From contig JAWXBR010000011.1 in the NCBI GenBank assembly GCA_034440235.1, positions 62,001 to 126,000 of the forward strand: 64,000 nucleotides of DNA. Reading direction: 5' to 3'. Positions 44,110 through 51,199 of this stretch are shown piece by piece. Each line of letters starts with the position of its first letter. Positions within the stretch are counted from its first letter, which is position 1. Source of the stretch: JAWXBR01 sp034440235. GTDB taxonomy: Bacteria > Bacteroidota > Ignavibacteria > Kapaibacteriales > Kapaibacteriaceae. The notes beneath the pieces are model-generated. The model was not told the origin of the DNA. It saw only the letters and a list, made by a program, of their open reading frames with translations, and searched no databases. The translations under genes were made by a program, and so were the position numbers.

Positions 44110-44586
44110 ATGCTAAACAAGTGTCTTACTGCTCTGATTGTGTTCGGAGTAATCATCTTCTGCCTCGAAGCATGCAGCCCTCCATTTGCACCAGAAATCG
44201 ATGGGGTAGTCTCTATCCAGTATGTCTCAGCATCACCGCAGTTCGGATCCCAGACATTAACGGTGGACAGCAGTAGTATTCGATACATCAAATACGTTCC
44301 GAATTACCCTCCATTTTCGAGGGACACAGTTGTTCAGGACTCAGTGTTTCTGGTGGCAACTTTGACGAAAGTTAATATGGTATTAATACTGCTTCAAAAC
44401 GATGCGGTCGACCCAGGCGTATTGCGACTCGACGGTGGATATAGCATCATGACGATAATTTATCGGCGAAAATCGGATTTACAGGAGACGACAAAGATTG
44501 TTAAATACACAGATCCTCCGCCATCCAGTCTACTCATACTTGATCATGCGATGGTCGAGAAATTGATTCAAATTCATGACAATTAA
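44110..44586 (+). CDS. Lipoprotein of unknown function
   Basis: Lipoprotein of 158 residues from the ATG at 44110: MLNKCLTALIVFGVIIFCLEAC with lipobox Cys, followed by SPPFAPEID as in the lipoprotein at 37517 (SCTNPFAPAK). The mature part is beta-like (IQYVSASPQFGSQTLTVDSS, YSIMTIIYRRKSDLQ). It lies between two broken genes in an AT-richer patch, possibly the recently acquired part of the window. No family recognised. Confidence 0.68.
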   Translation: MLNKCLTALIVFGVIIFCLEACSPPFAPEIDGVVSIQYVSASPQFGSQTLTVDSSSIRYIKYVPNYPPFSRDTVVQDSVFLVATLTKVNMVLILLQNDAVDPGVLRLDGGYSIMTIIYRRKSDLQETTKIVKYTDPPPSSLLILDHAMVEKLIQIHDN

Positions 44587-44602
44587 CTAGGTGGAGATCA
44601 AC

Positions 44603-44981
44603 ATGTGTAAATCGAGTGGTCGTTCCGCGCGTAGACTGTACATTATTATCGCATGCTTATTGATTGCGAGTTGGTCAGGACGTGCATTGGCAATTTCTGC
44701 AAGTCCACTTGACACACTCTTCATAAGCACATCAGTTACTTCGCGATCGGTTGACACAGTTCTTTCGGCAGGGATCTACGCCCAGCTTGACACCGCGAAA
44801 CACATCTCTCACCATCTACGACCAACTTGGCCGCATTGTAGAAACGCTGTTTGATGAAGAGTTGGAGGCAGGTAGGTATGAGTTCAACTATGCAGTTAGT
44901 AGCCTGTCTGCAGGCTTATGCTTCTGTGTTTTAGAAGCTAGTGGCTCGATGGTATCGAAACAATTGATCGTAGTCCACTAA
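44603..44981 (+). pseudogene. Frameshifted small T9SS cargo gene
   Basis: The ATG at 44603 follows GGTGGAG and opens a signal peptide (LYIIIACLLIASWSGRALA). This frame runs to a stop at 44854. The matching C-terminal part is in another frame and ends at 44981: TSLTIYDQLGRIVETLFDEE, then LSAGLCFCVLEASGSMVSKQ, a type A T9SS domain. A frameshift near 44790-44810 joins the two. The protein would have been about 125 residues. Its neighbour upstream also carries an inactivating change. Confidence 0.7.
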
Positions 44982-44992
44982 AAACACGGTAA

Positions 44993-45152
44993 GGCATTAG
45001 CGATGCCATATTTCCGTACAAAATGGCATTGCCATTGCCATATCTCCTTTCATAATGGCATTAGAGTTACCAAATTTACTTGCAAAATGGCATTTGAGTT
45101 GCCAAATTTACTTGCAAAATGGCATTAGCGTTGCCATATTTGCGGTATGGAT
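44993..45152. repeat. Five phased 32-bp palindromic repeats ending in the ATPase start codon
   Basis: Units begin at 44993, 45025, 45057, 45089 and 45121, each with GGCA(T) and (A/T)TGCC arms around a short spacer, for example GGCATTAGCGATGCC. The third and fourth units are nearly identical; the others are degenerate in the second half. The exact 32-bp period equals about three helical turns. The last unit contains the ATG of the DUF4143 ATPase (45147). An operator array for a protein binding one face of DNA fits best. Confidence 0.88.
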
Positions 45153-46283
45153 CACTCTAGACATAGACTGTTAACTCCGCCTAAGGGCCATTTTTTCCTG
45201 TTGGGACCTAGGGGAACGGGCAAAACGTTATGGACACAGCAGGTTTTTCTGGATGCTCTGCGGATAGATTTACTCGATCCGGAGACATTTCGTGTGTTCG
45301 CTGCGGGTACTGAGAGATTGAGGGACGTAATAGCTGCACATCCTGAAGTAAAAACGGTTGTCATCGACGAGATTCAGAAGCTTCCGACGCTTCTGGAAGG
45401 TGTTCATCTATTGATTTCAGAACAGGTGAAGTACCAGTTTGTGCTTACTGGTTCTAGTGCCAGAAAACTTCGACATGGAAATGTTAACCTACTGGGCGGA
45501 CGTGCGGTGATGCGGACAATGCATCCGTATGTAGCCAAAGAACTTGGTGCCGATTTCGACCTCGATGAACATTTAAAAACGGGACTTGTGCCTGTTGTAG
45601 TGGAGTCGCAAAACCGACACGACACGTTACGTGCATACAACGCGCTGTACATACGCGAAGAAGTCTTTGCGGAAGGACTTGTTCGCAACATGGAACAGTT
45701 CGCACGATTCCTCGAGGCGATAAGCTTCTCACAAGGGTCGATGCTAAACGTCACGAACGTTGCGAGCGATTCTTATGTCAAACGGAAAACAGTTGAGAAC
45801 TACATTGAAATTCTCGAAGACTTGATGCTTGCGTTTCGTCTGACTCCGTTTACGAAGCATGCAAAACGTCAACTGGTGTCGCACCCTAAGTTCTATTTCT
45901 TCGATGTCGGTGTATACCGCGCTAACCGTCCATCGGGAAGACTCGATGACGCAGGATCTGTCGAAGGCATCGCTCTTGAAACGATCGTTGCGCAGCACCT
46001 AAAAGCTCGATCCGACATAGCTCGTGACAATAGTAAACTCTATTACTGGCGAACAAGATCGGGTGTTGAAGTCGATTTTGTTGTGTACGGTAATGACATC
46101 TTCGAGGCCATTGAGGTGAAGAATAGTAGTAGGGTACGTCCAGAAGATTTGAGGGGGCTTCGAACGTTTATCGAAGACTACCCGCAGGCTAAAGCCACTT
46201 TGTTGTATCGAGGAAAAGAGAGCCTGATGCAGCACGGTATACTCATCATGCCCATCGATGAATGGTTGCCGACGTGTTACTAA
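45147..46283 (+). CDS. AAA ATPase with DUF4143 domain
   Basis: Protein of 378 residues of the COG1373 type. The N-terminal AAA_14 domain has Walker A GPRGTGKT, Walker B TVVIDEIQKLP and sensor FVLTGSSARKLR. The C-terminal DUF4143 domain is a PD-(D/E)XK-like fold: FYFFDVGVYRA, GIALETIVAQHL, YYWRTRSGVEVDFVV with Glu and Asp, and IEVKNSS with the Lys. These ATPases are common, often in patches of laterally acquired genes, and their role is unresolved. The start codon is inside the fifth unit of the palindromic array, so binding there would block its own expression; autoregulation is inferred. Confidence 0.9.
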   Translation: MDHSRHRLLTPPKGHFFLLGPRGTGKTLWTQQVFLDALRIDLLDPETFRVFAAGTERLRDVIAAHPEVKTVVIDEIQKLPTLLEGVHLLISEQVKYQFVLTGSSARKLRHGNVNLLGGRAVMRTMHPYVAKELGADFDLDEHLKTGLVPVVVESQNRHDTLRAYNALYIREEVFAEGLVRNMEQFARFLEAISFSQGSMLNVTNVASDSYVKRKTVENYIEILEDLMLAFRLTPFTKHAKRQLVSHPKFYFFDVGVYRANRPSGRLDDAGSVEGIALETIVAQHLKARSDIARDNSKLYYWRTRSGVEVDFVVYGNDIFEAIEVKNSSRVRPEDLRGLRTFIEDYPQAKATLLYRGKESLMQHGILIMPIDEWLPTCY

Positions 46284-46317
46284 AGACCTACGAACGCATG
46301 TTTTGTAAGTCCAATTA

Positions 46318-48357
46318 CTAGGGCGTCCGCGCCGTTATCCGAATGCTTCTGTTCAAGAAGCGACCTTGTGGCGTTAGGTCGGCGAAGCGCGAGCCTGTGG
46401 TCGAGGTCTCGATAGTAAACGTGTTTCCTACCAGCGAACGGATGAAGGCTTCGGTGACGCGTGCGCGTTGCTCGGAGAGTTCTTTGTTGCGTGTGTCGGT
46501 GCCGAGGATGTCGGTGCTGCCGAAGACGGTCAGGGCGGAGCCGGAGGGGAGGCGCTCGGTGAGCTGACGTAGCAGAGAACGGACGTCTTCGTTGAGCTCT
46601 GAGGAGTTGTAGTCGAAGCGCAGAATGGCTTCGAAGTCTGTCGTCTTGAGGTCGATGCGACGTCGTGGAAGCTTCGAGGCGTCGACATCTGCGAAACGTT
46701 CTGCAAATGCGCTGCCGGCTTCGGCTGTTACACGCACACGTGCCGATGTTGCATCGGCGGGAAGTGCAGCGCGGAAGGGAACGTTGACGTTGCTGGACTT
46801 GATTGCAACGGTTGTGTCGGTGTTGCCAACGTGCACACGCATGGTGCTGCCCACGACGTTAATGCCTGCGGCCTTGACGTTCATGGTGCCACGCACTTCT
46901 GAGAATTGCTGCACGGTGACCCATTCTTGAAGTGGAGCGTTGGTAACAACGAGGTCGACGCGACGGTTTTCTTCGCGTCCTGCTGGAAATTCCTGGTTCG
47001 AAGAAATGCGCGGTGCAAGTAACGCACGCGTTTGTATGCGCGATGCTTCTACGCCTAGGTCGACAAGCACTTGTTTTACACTTTGTGCGCGACGCTCTGA
47101 GAGTGCTGTGCCTTGTGCTTCGTCCGCGCCGCTCGTAGCCCCTTCGAGCACGACCCTTCCCTGAGGATTACGCTTCAGGATGTCTGCAATACGCACGAGT
47201 ACCCACGAGTGCGCTTGTATTGGGTCGGAAGACGGAATGCTGCCATCGTTCGAACGGCGATAGGTTGTGGGAATAGTCGACGCAGTACTGTCGAAGAACA
47301 CCGCATTGATGATCGGTGCCGTTGCAAGAAGTTCGTCGCCCGTTACAACTTCGGCCGATACGAGCGTGGGTTGGTCGAGTGCGATGGTGGGCGGACGTGT
47401 GTCGATTGCAATTGGCGGTGGCGGTGGAATTGGGTCGGGCTTCTTTGGGGTAGGGGGCTCCTCGGCTTTCGATTTAAAGCCGAAGCGTATGCCCACCTCT
47501 GCGCGAATGCCGAGGAGTTTCCAGTCGGCATCGGTGAGCATAGAGTTGAAGAAGTAGTCGAACGATAGTTGTGGGACGATTGCAATTGTATTGGAAACAG
47601 TTATAAAAGATTCCAATGATGCACTTGCGCCAAACATTGCACTTGCACGCGTAGAAAACACACCCGATGCAATCGGCCGCTGCAGTGAGCTTTGTCCGTT
47701 CACCAAGAACGTTGCGTTGCCCTGGTCGGAAATTGATTCGATTTGCTCGAAGCGGCTGGAGAGGGGAAGAGCGATACGCGGACCAATCACGAGTCCGAGC
47801 GATCGCGATTCATAAGAACCAAGAAGTGCGATGCGCACATCGGGTTGAATTTCTAGAAACGAGAGACTTGGTTGTAGCTCGACGGTTGTTGTGAGTTCTA
47901 AATCGGTGTTTGTTGCTGTGTCGCGAACCGGATAAACGTTTGTGCGCTTGAATTGTCCGGAGCGTCCCGAAAAGCCAAGTCCGATGCCAAAACCCCAAGT
48001 GTCGGCGGCACGCAATTCGAGAATTGCGTTAAAAGACGGACCCGCCCCGTTACCGAATTCGAACTGACCACAATCGATTACATCGAGTGAACTGCTGAAC
48101 GATGCGCTATACGTTGTGAGAGCAATGCCCCCTTGCACACGCATGGCAAACGATTCACGCTGTGCGGATGCCGTCGTTAGGGCAAGCAACACACATACGG
48201 AGCTTAAAAAGCCCCTTACCAGAAAGGCACTAAAAGAGCCCCTTACCGAAAAGGCGTTAAAAGAGCCCCTTACCGAAAAGGCGTTAAAAGAGCCCCTTAC
48301 CGAAAAGGCGTTAAAAGAGCCCATTACAAGCATTGTTCGAACGTTGGGTCGTGTCAT
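46318..48357 (-). CDS. Outer-membrane protein with beta-barrel and two OmpA-like domains, paralogue
   Basis: Protein of about 679 residues from the ATG at 48357. The signal peptide (FLSSVCVLLALTTASAQ) comes after four copies of RGSFNAFSV-like repeats, so the N-terminal region is unusually long. A beta-barrel region follows (about 60-300), then a Pro-rich linker (PTPKKPDPIPPPPPIAI), then two OmpA-like domains at about 390-480 and 565-679. As in the paralogue at 9094, the first domain lacks the peptidoglycan-binding Asp (LEGATSGADEAQG) and the second keeps Asp and Arg (GSTDILG, LSEQRARV). The gene ends facing the DUF4143 ATPase. A start further upstream (48441) is less likely. Confidence 0.85.
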   Translation of the reverse strand: MTRPNVRTMLVMGSFNAFSVRGSFNAFSVRGSFNAFSVRGSFSAFLVRGFLSSVCVLLALTTASAQRESFAMRVQGGIALTTYSASFSSSLDVIDCGQFEFGNGAGPSFNAILELRAADTWGFGIGLGFSGRSGQFKRTNVYPVRDTATNTDLELTTTVELQPSLSFLEIQPDVRIALLGSYESRSLGLVIGPRIALPLSSRFEQIESISDQGNATFLVNGQSSLQRPIASGVFSTRASAMFGASASLESFITVSNTIAIVPQLSFDYFFNSMLTDADWKLLGIRAEVGIRFGFKSKAEEPPTPKKPDPIPPPPPIAIDTRPPTIALDQPTLVSAEVVTGDELLATAPIINAVFFDSTASTIPTTYRRSNDGSIPSSDPIQAHSWVLVRIADILKRNPQGRVVLEGATSGADEAQGTALSERRAQSVKQVLVDLGVEASRIQTRALLAPRISSNQEFPAGREENRRVDLVVTNAPLQEWVTVQQFSEVRGTMNVKAAGINVVGSTMRVHVGNTDTTVAIKSSNVNVPFRAALPADATSARVRVTAEAGSAFAERFADVDASKLPRRRIDLKTTDFEAILRFDYNSSELNEDVRSLLRQLTERLPSGSALTVFGSTDILGTDTRNKELSEQRARVTEAFIRSLVGNTFTIETSTTGSRFADLTPQGRFLNRSIRITARTP
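48210..48330 (-). repeat. 27-bp tandem repeats in the N-terminal coding region of an OmpA gene
   Basis: Units start at 48210, 48237, 48264, 48291 and 48318; the middle three are nearly identical, each beginning AGCCCCTTACC. On the minus strand they encode RGSFNAFSV-like nonapeptides ahead of the signal peptide core. Each unit carries a copy of the abundant octamer AGCCCCTT except the last, where it is mutated. Confidence 0.9.
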
Positions 48358-48424
48358 GGCCGACAAAGATAGCTGGCGTAATGTCACGGGAATGTTACGA
48401 CGCCAAGACGAGTGGCGAACGGCA

Positions 48425-48913
48425 TCACGGCAGGGCGACATTTAGCTTGAGTGCTAGGAGCTGGGTGCGGGTCGGACCCAGCCCGAGCGAGACGTCTTCG
48501 TCGACGTCGAAGTCGTAGAGGTGCGCACCAACGTAGGAGTCGACTGCTGCCAGGGCGTAGGTGACGATGAAGATTAGTCCAGCAAGGTCGCGATTGTCAC
48601 GATACACTTCACGCGTCGTAAGCAGGCGTCCCTCCGAAAAATCACCACTTGCCTTTGCCGCTTCGTATTGCGCATCGGCTTCGTTGAACTTCGCATTGTT
48701 CGAAAAAAACAGCCATACCGACACTGCGGCAGTGCCAGTAAAGATTGGAATTTTCCAATACGCTTCGTTGTTGAATTGTCCGAGGCCCGGGCATGCGAGT
48801 GACATCAGCACCGACGTGGTCGGACTCTTCGTTAACGTAAGTGTGTCTTCGGCGCGAGCGCATGCAAAAGTGAGAATGATCAGTGCAAAAGTTGCAAGCA
48901 CTATGCGAATCAT
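48425..48913 (-). CDS. DUF5683 family protein
   Basis: Exported or membrane protein of 162 residues; signal peptide LATFALIILTFACARA, then KSPTTSVLMSLACPGLGQFN and NEAYWKIPIFTGTAAVSVW, the hallmark of DUF5683, with membrane-like segments around 60-80 and 115-135. The family is widespread in Bacteroidota and of unknown function. It lies just upstream of the OmpA-like gene on the same strand, a frequent type of pairing of envelope proteins. Confidence 0.85.
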   Translation of the reverse strand: MIRIVLATFALIILTFACARAEDTLTLTKSPTTSVLMSLACPGLGQFNNEAYWKIPIFTGTAAVSVWLFFSNNAKFNEADAQYEAAKASGDFSEGRLLTTREVYRDNRDLAGLIFIVTYALAAVDSYVGAHLYDFDVDEDVSLGLGPTRTQLLALKLNVALP

Positions 48914-48965
48914 GCAACACCTTTACATGCATCATCATGAGATACAAGAATTTCGATGGCGATAT

Positions 48966-49358
48966 TTAGTCGATGCACGCGATAACCTCTATTTCAACAA
49001 GTGCATCTTTCGGAAGGCGCGATACTTCGACAGCAGAACGTGCGGGCTTGTGATGTCCGAATGCATCGGAGTAACAGGCATTCATCTCTGCAAAAGAATT
49101 CATGTCTGCAAGGAACACTGTTGCTTTCACAACATTGTCGAGCGTTGCGCCCTGTGTCTTGAGAATGGTGCGAATGTTGTGAAACACTTGCGTTGATTGT
49201 TCTGCGACTGTTGTGCCAATCATTGCACCTTCACTCGAGAGCGCAATTTGTCCGCTTAGGAACACCATACGTCCGGTGCACACAACGCCATGCGAATACG
49301 GACCAATTGCGGGGGCTGCATGTTCTGCGATGAATGGAGATATTGTTTTGGGTTGCAT
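48966..49358 (-). CDS. ridA: RidA enamine/imine deaminase
   Basis: Canonical YjgF/RidA protein of 130 residues. It hydrolyses reactive 2-aminoacrylate and similar enamines made by PLP enzymes. Typical parts are APAIGPYSHGVVCTGRMVFL, SGQIALSSEGAMIG, QVFHNIRTILKTQGATLDNV, and PARSAVEVSRLPKDALVEIE with the active-site Arg and Glu. It is of normal length and closer to housekeeping RidA than the protein at 3870. It lies between a DUF5683 gene and a ROK kinase gene. Confidence 0.93.
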   Translation of the reverse strand: MQPKTISPFIAEHAAPAIGPYSHGVVCTGRMVFLSGQIALSSEGAMIGTTVAEQSTQVFHNIRTILKTQGATLDNVVKATVFLADMNSFAEMNACYSDAFGHHKPARSAVEVSRLPKDALVEIEVIACID

Positions 49359-49383
49359 GGGGCTCTAGGAATAAGGGGCTAAT

Positions 49384-50310
49384 CTACGGAGTACGGTTTT
49401 CGTTCTCGCTAATCGCGCGACGTGCTAGAAAAGCTGCACCGATGATGCCAGCTTGGTTGCCAAAGGTGGCCTTGCGAACGTCGAGGTGGTCTGCAATCGA
49501 GGGCAATGCGCGTTCGAGCAAGCGTGTGCGAATGAGAGGGAGTAGCGGGGGATAGGCTTCGACGATTCCGCCGCCTACGATGAGCGTAGACATACCTAGA
49601 ACAGCGAGTGCTGATGCGAAGCCCGCGGCGAGATACGACGCCAACATTTCGAATGTGGCCGCTGCATGTCTGTCGCCTGCTGTGAGTCTCCGGACAAGTT
49701 CCGAGATCGATGCAGTTTCTTCTGTTAGATTACGATAGTAACTAATTCTACCATCGCGTCCGGCGAACTCTTCGACCGTACCAGCACGCCAAGCGTAACC
49801 TGTAGAGGACGATTTGCTGTTGATGTCGACAATGATGTGACCAATCTCGCCGGCGCCCCCTGTCGGACCCCTATAGATTTTACGATTGATGATCACACAT
49901 CCACCTACACCAGTGCCAAGCGTTGCATACAGAAAGTCGCTCACGTCACGTCCGGCGCCACCATCTGCCTCTGCAATGGCCGCCGCATTGGCGTCGTTTT
50001 CAACGACGATGTGTTTGTGCAGACGTTCTTCGAGTAGCGCTTTCACATGAACCGAAGTCCACGACTTCAGATTGGGTGGATGATGCACAACACCGTCGGC
50101 ATCAACGACTCCCGGAAAGCCAATGCCTATGGCATCTATGTCGCCCGTTGTTGCAAACAAGTTTACAGTAGTAACAATGGTCTCAAGGATAGCATCGGGT
50201 CCGCCCTCGGCGGGCGTCTCGACCGTCGTTGCATCATGCACAACGCCGCTCTCATCAACGCGGCCTGCCTTGATGTTTGTGCCACCGACGTCGATGCCGA
50301 GAACCGTCAT
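49384..50310 (-). CDS. ROK family kinase (probable glucokinase)
   Basis: Sugar kinase of about 308 residues. The ATP-binding start is TVLGIDVGGTNIKAGRVDE; the sugar-binding ENDANAAAIAEADGGAGRD and the ROK signature region LYATLGTGVGGCVIINRKIY are clear. The typical zinc-binding Cys cluster is absent: the region after GGAGEIGHIIVD reads INSKSSSTGYAWRAGTVEEF. The ATG at 50310 is taken as start because it gives the conserved N-terminus; it lies inside a palindromic repeat, and the frame stays open to an ATG at 50364. Glucose is the likely substrate but another hexose is possible. Confidence 0.88.
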   Translation of the reverse strand: MTVLGIDVGGTNIKAGRVDESGVVHDATTVETPAEGGPDAILETIVTTVNLFATTGDIDAIGIGFPGVVDADGVVHHPPNLKSWTSVHVKALLEERLHKHIVVENDANAAAIAEADGGAGRDVSDFLYATLGTGVGGCVIINRKIYRGPTGGAGEIGHIIVDINSKSSSTGYAWRAGTVEEFAGRDGRISYYRNLTEETASISELVRRLTAGDRHAAATFEMLASYLAAGFASALAVLGMSTLIVGGGIVEAYPPLLPLIRTRLLERALPSIADHLDVRKATFGNQAGIIGAAFLARRAISENENRTP

Positions 50311-50335
50311 TCCGGGAGATAATGATTCCCGGGAT
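50309..50335. repeat. REP-like 27-bp palindromic element, third arm copy
   Basis: Differs in one base from the arm at 1207-1233. It overlaps the probable start codon of the ROK kinase gene (50310). ATTCCGGGA and TCCCGGGAT form its own hairpin arms around nine bases. It occurs here as a single arm, not as the inverted pair. Confidence 0.75.
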
Positions 50336-50368
50336 GACCGTTGTAAGTCGTTGATTGTCAACAAAACC

Positions 50369-50692
50369 TCATTCCGCTGTATCCCGCCTTATGATATACA
50401 CCTCTTCGCCCGGACGTATGTATCCGTAGCGCTCACGCGCAAGACGCTCAATTTCCAGCGTGTCGTTCTGCAAGCGCTTTACGACTGCGCGTGTAGAGTC
50501 TGCAATGTGTCTTGCCTCTGCAACCTGATGTTGCAGTGCCGTGTGTTCAGACTCCAGCCTCAGTCGAGTAAGAATGCCATACGGCGAGAGCAACACAAAC
50601 ACAACAACCACACCCGATAGCAGTGCTATCACGAGCAATCGCTTGCGCGTCATGAGCTTCTTCTGTACTGCTACGCCGGGTTTCTTTGCCAT
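50369..50692 (-). CDS. FtsB/DivIC-type septum formation protein
   Basis: Bitopic membrane protein of 107 residues: short basic cytoplasmic start, one membrane helix (LLVIALLSGVVVVFVLLSPY), then a periplasmic coiled coil (LRLESEHTALQHQVAEARHI) and the typical end LARERYGYIRPGEEVYIIRR. FtsB/DivIC links FtsQ and FtsL in the divisome. Length and motif order are normal. It precedes the ROK gene on the same strand. Confidence 0.9.
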   Translation of the reverse strand: MAKKPGVAVQKKLMTRKRLLVIALLSGVVVVFVLLSPYGILTRLRLESEHTALQHQVAEARHIADSTRAVVKRLQNDTLEIERLARERYGYIRPGEEVYIIRRDTAE

Positions 50693-50731
50693 TGCGCGTA
50701 TGCTTTCGTGTCCGTCTGAACGGACACCTAC

Positions 50732-51199
50732 CTAATCGTTAACGAAGGGCTCTACTGGAATTCCAAGTAATGTGCGGCACTCAGCTTCTGGAGTTGTAGA
50801 CGGGTCGTCGATGTAAAGCTCAATGAATGGAGCCTCGACAATTGTTTTGTCGTGATGACTGACCATTGCTCGGAGCTTGTTAAACGATTCTTTAATGCCT
50901 TCGTACGAACCGACGTGTGTTAGCTGTGCATACTCGAGCTCGGGGAACTCACGCACCTGCACGCGATCATCACCCTCTGTGCCGTAGGGCACTTGCACCG
51001 CAACATCGTAGCGCAATGCATCGGAAGAAACAGTTGCGGGATTGTCATACGAGAATCCCATCATGACTTCGGGGGCAAGCTCGCGCTCGGTAGCCCAGGC
51101 CCAGAGTTCGCCGAAGATTGGACCGGCGTTTGTGTACGGACCCACATGGCGGATGCATGCGACGTTGTACGGACCCAATGGGTCGACTTGAATATCCAT
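50732..51199 (-). CDS. GyrI-like small-molecule-binding protein
   Basis: Protein of 155 residues with the SOUL/GyrI-like effector-binding fold: GPYNVACIRHVGPYTNAGPI, FGELWAWATERELAPEVMMG, and THVGSYEGIKESFNKLRAM with FIELYIDDPSTTPEAECRTL, all typical. Stand-alone proteins of this type bind or hydrolyse small hydrophobic compounds, or inhibit gyrase in E. coli. Its start overlaps the gcvP stop (TAATG), so translation may be coupled to gcvP; no functional link is known. Confidence 0.87.
   Translation of the reverse strand: MDIQVDPLGPYNVACIRHVGPYTNAGPIFGELWAWATERELAPEVMMGFSYDNPATVSSDALRYDVAVQVPYGTEGDDRVQVREFPELEYAQLTHVGSYEGIKESFNKLRAMVSHHDKTIVEAPFIELYIDDPSTTPEAECRTLLGIPVEPFVND

Noticed and set aside
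44993..45152. CRISPR array
   Set aside because: Units are directly adjacent with no unique spacers of constant size, are degenerate in one half, and no cas genes are present.
48210..48330. CRISPR-like or regulatory repeat
   Set aside because: The repeats are in frame with the OmpA-like gene, have a 27-bp period without spacers, and encode a regular nonapeptide.
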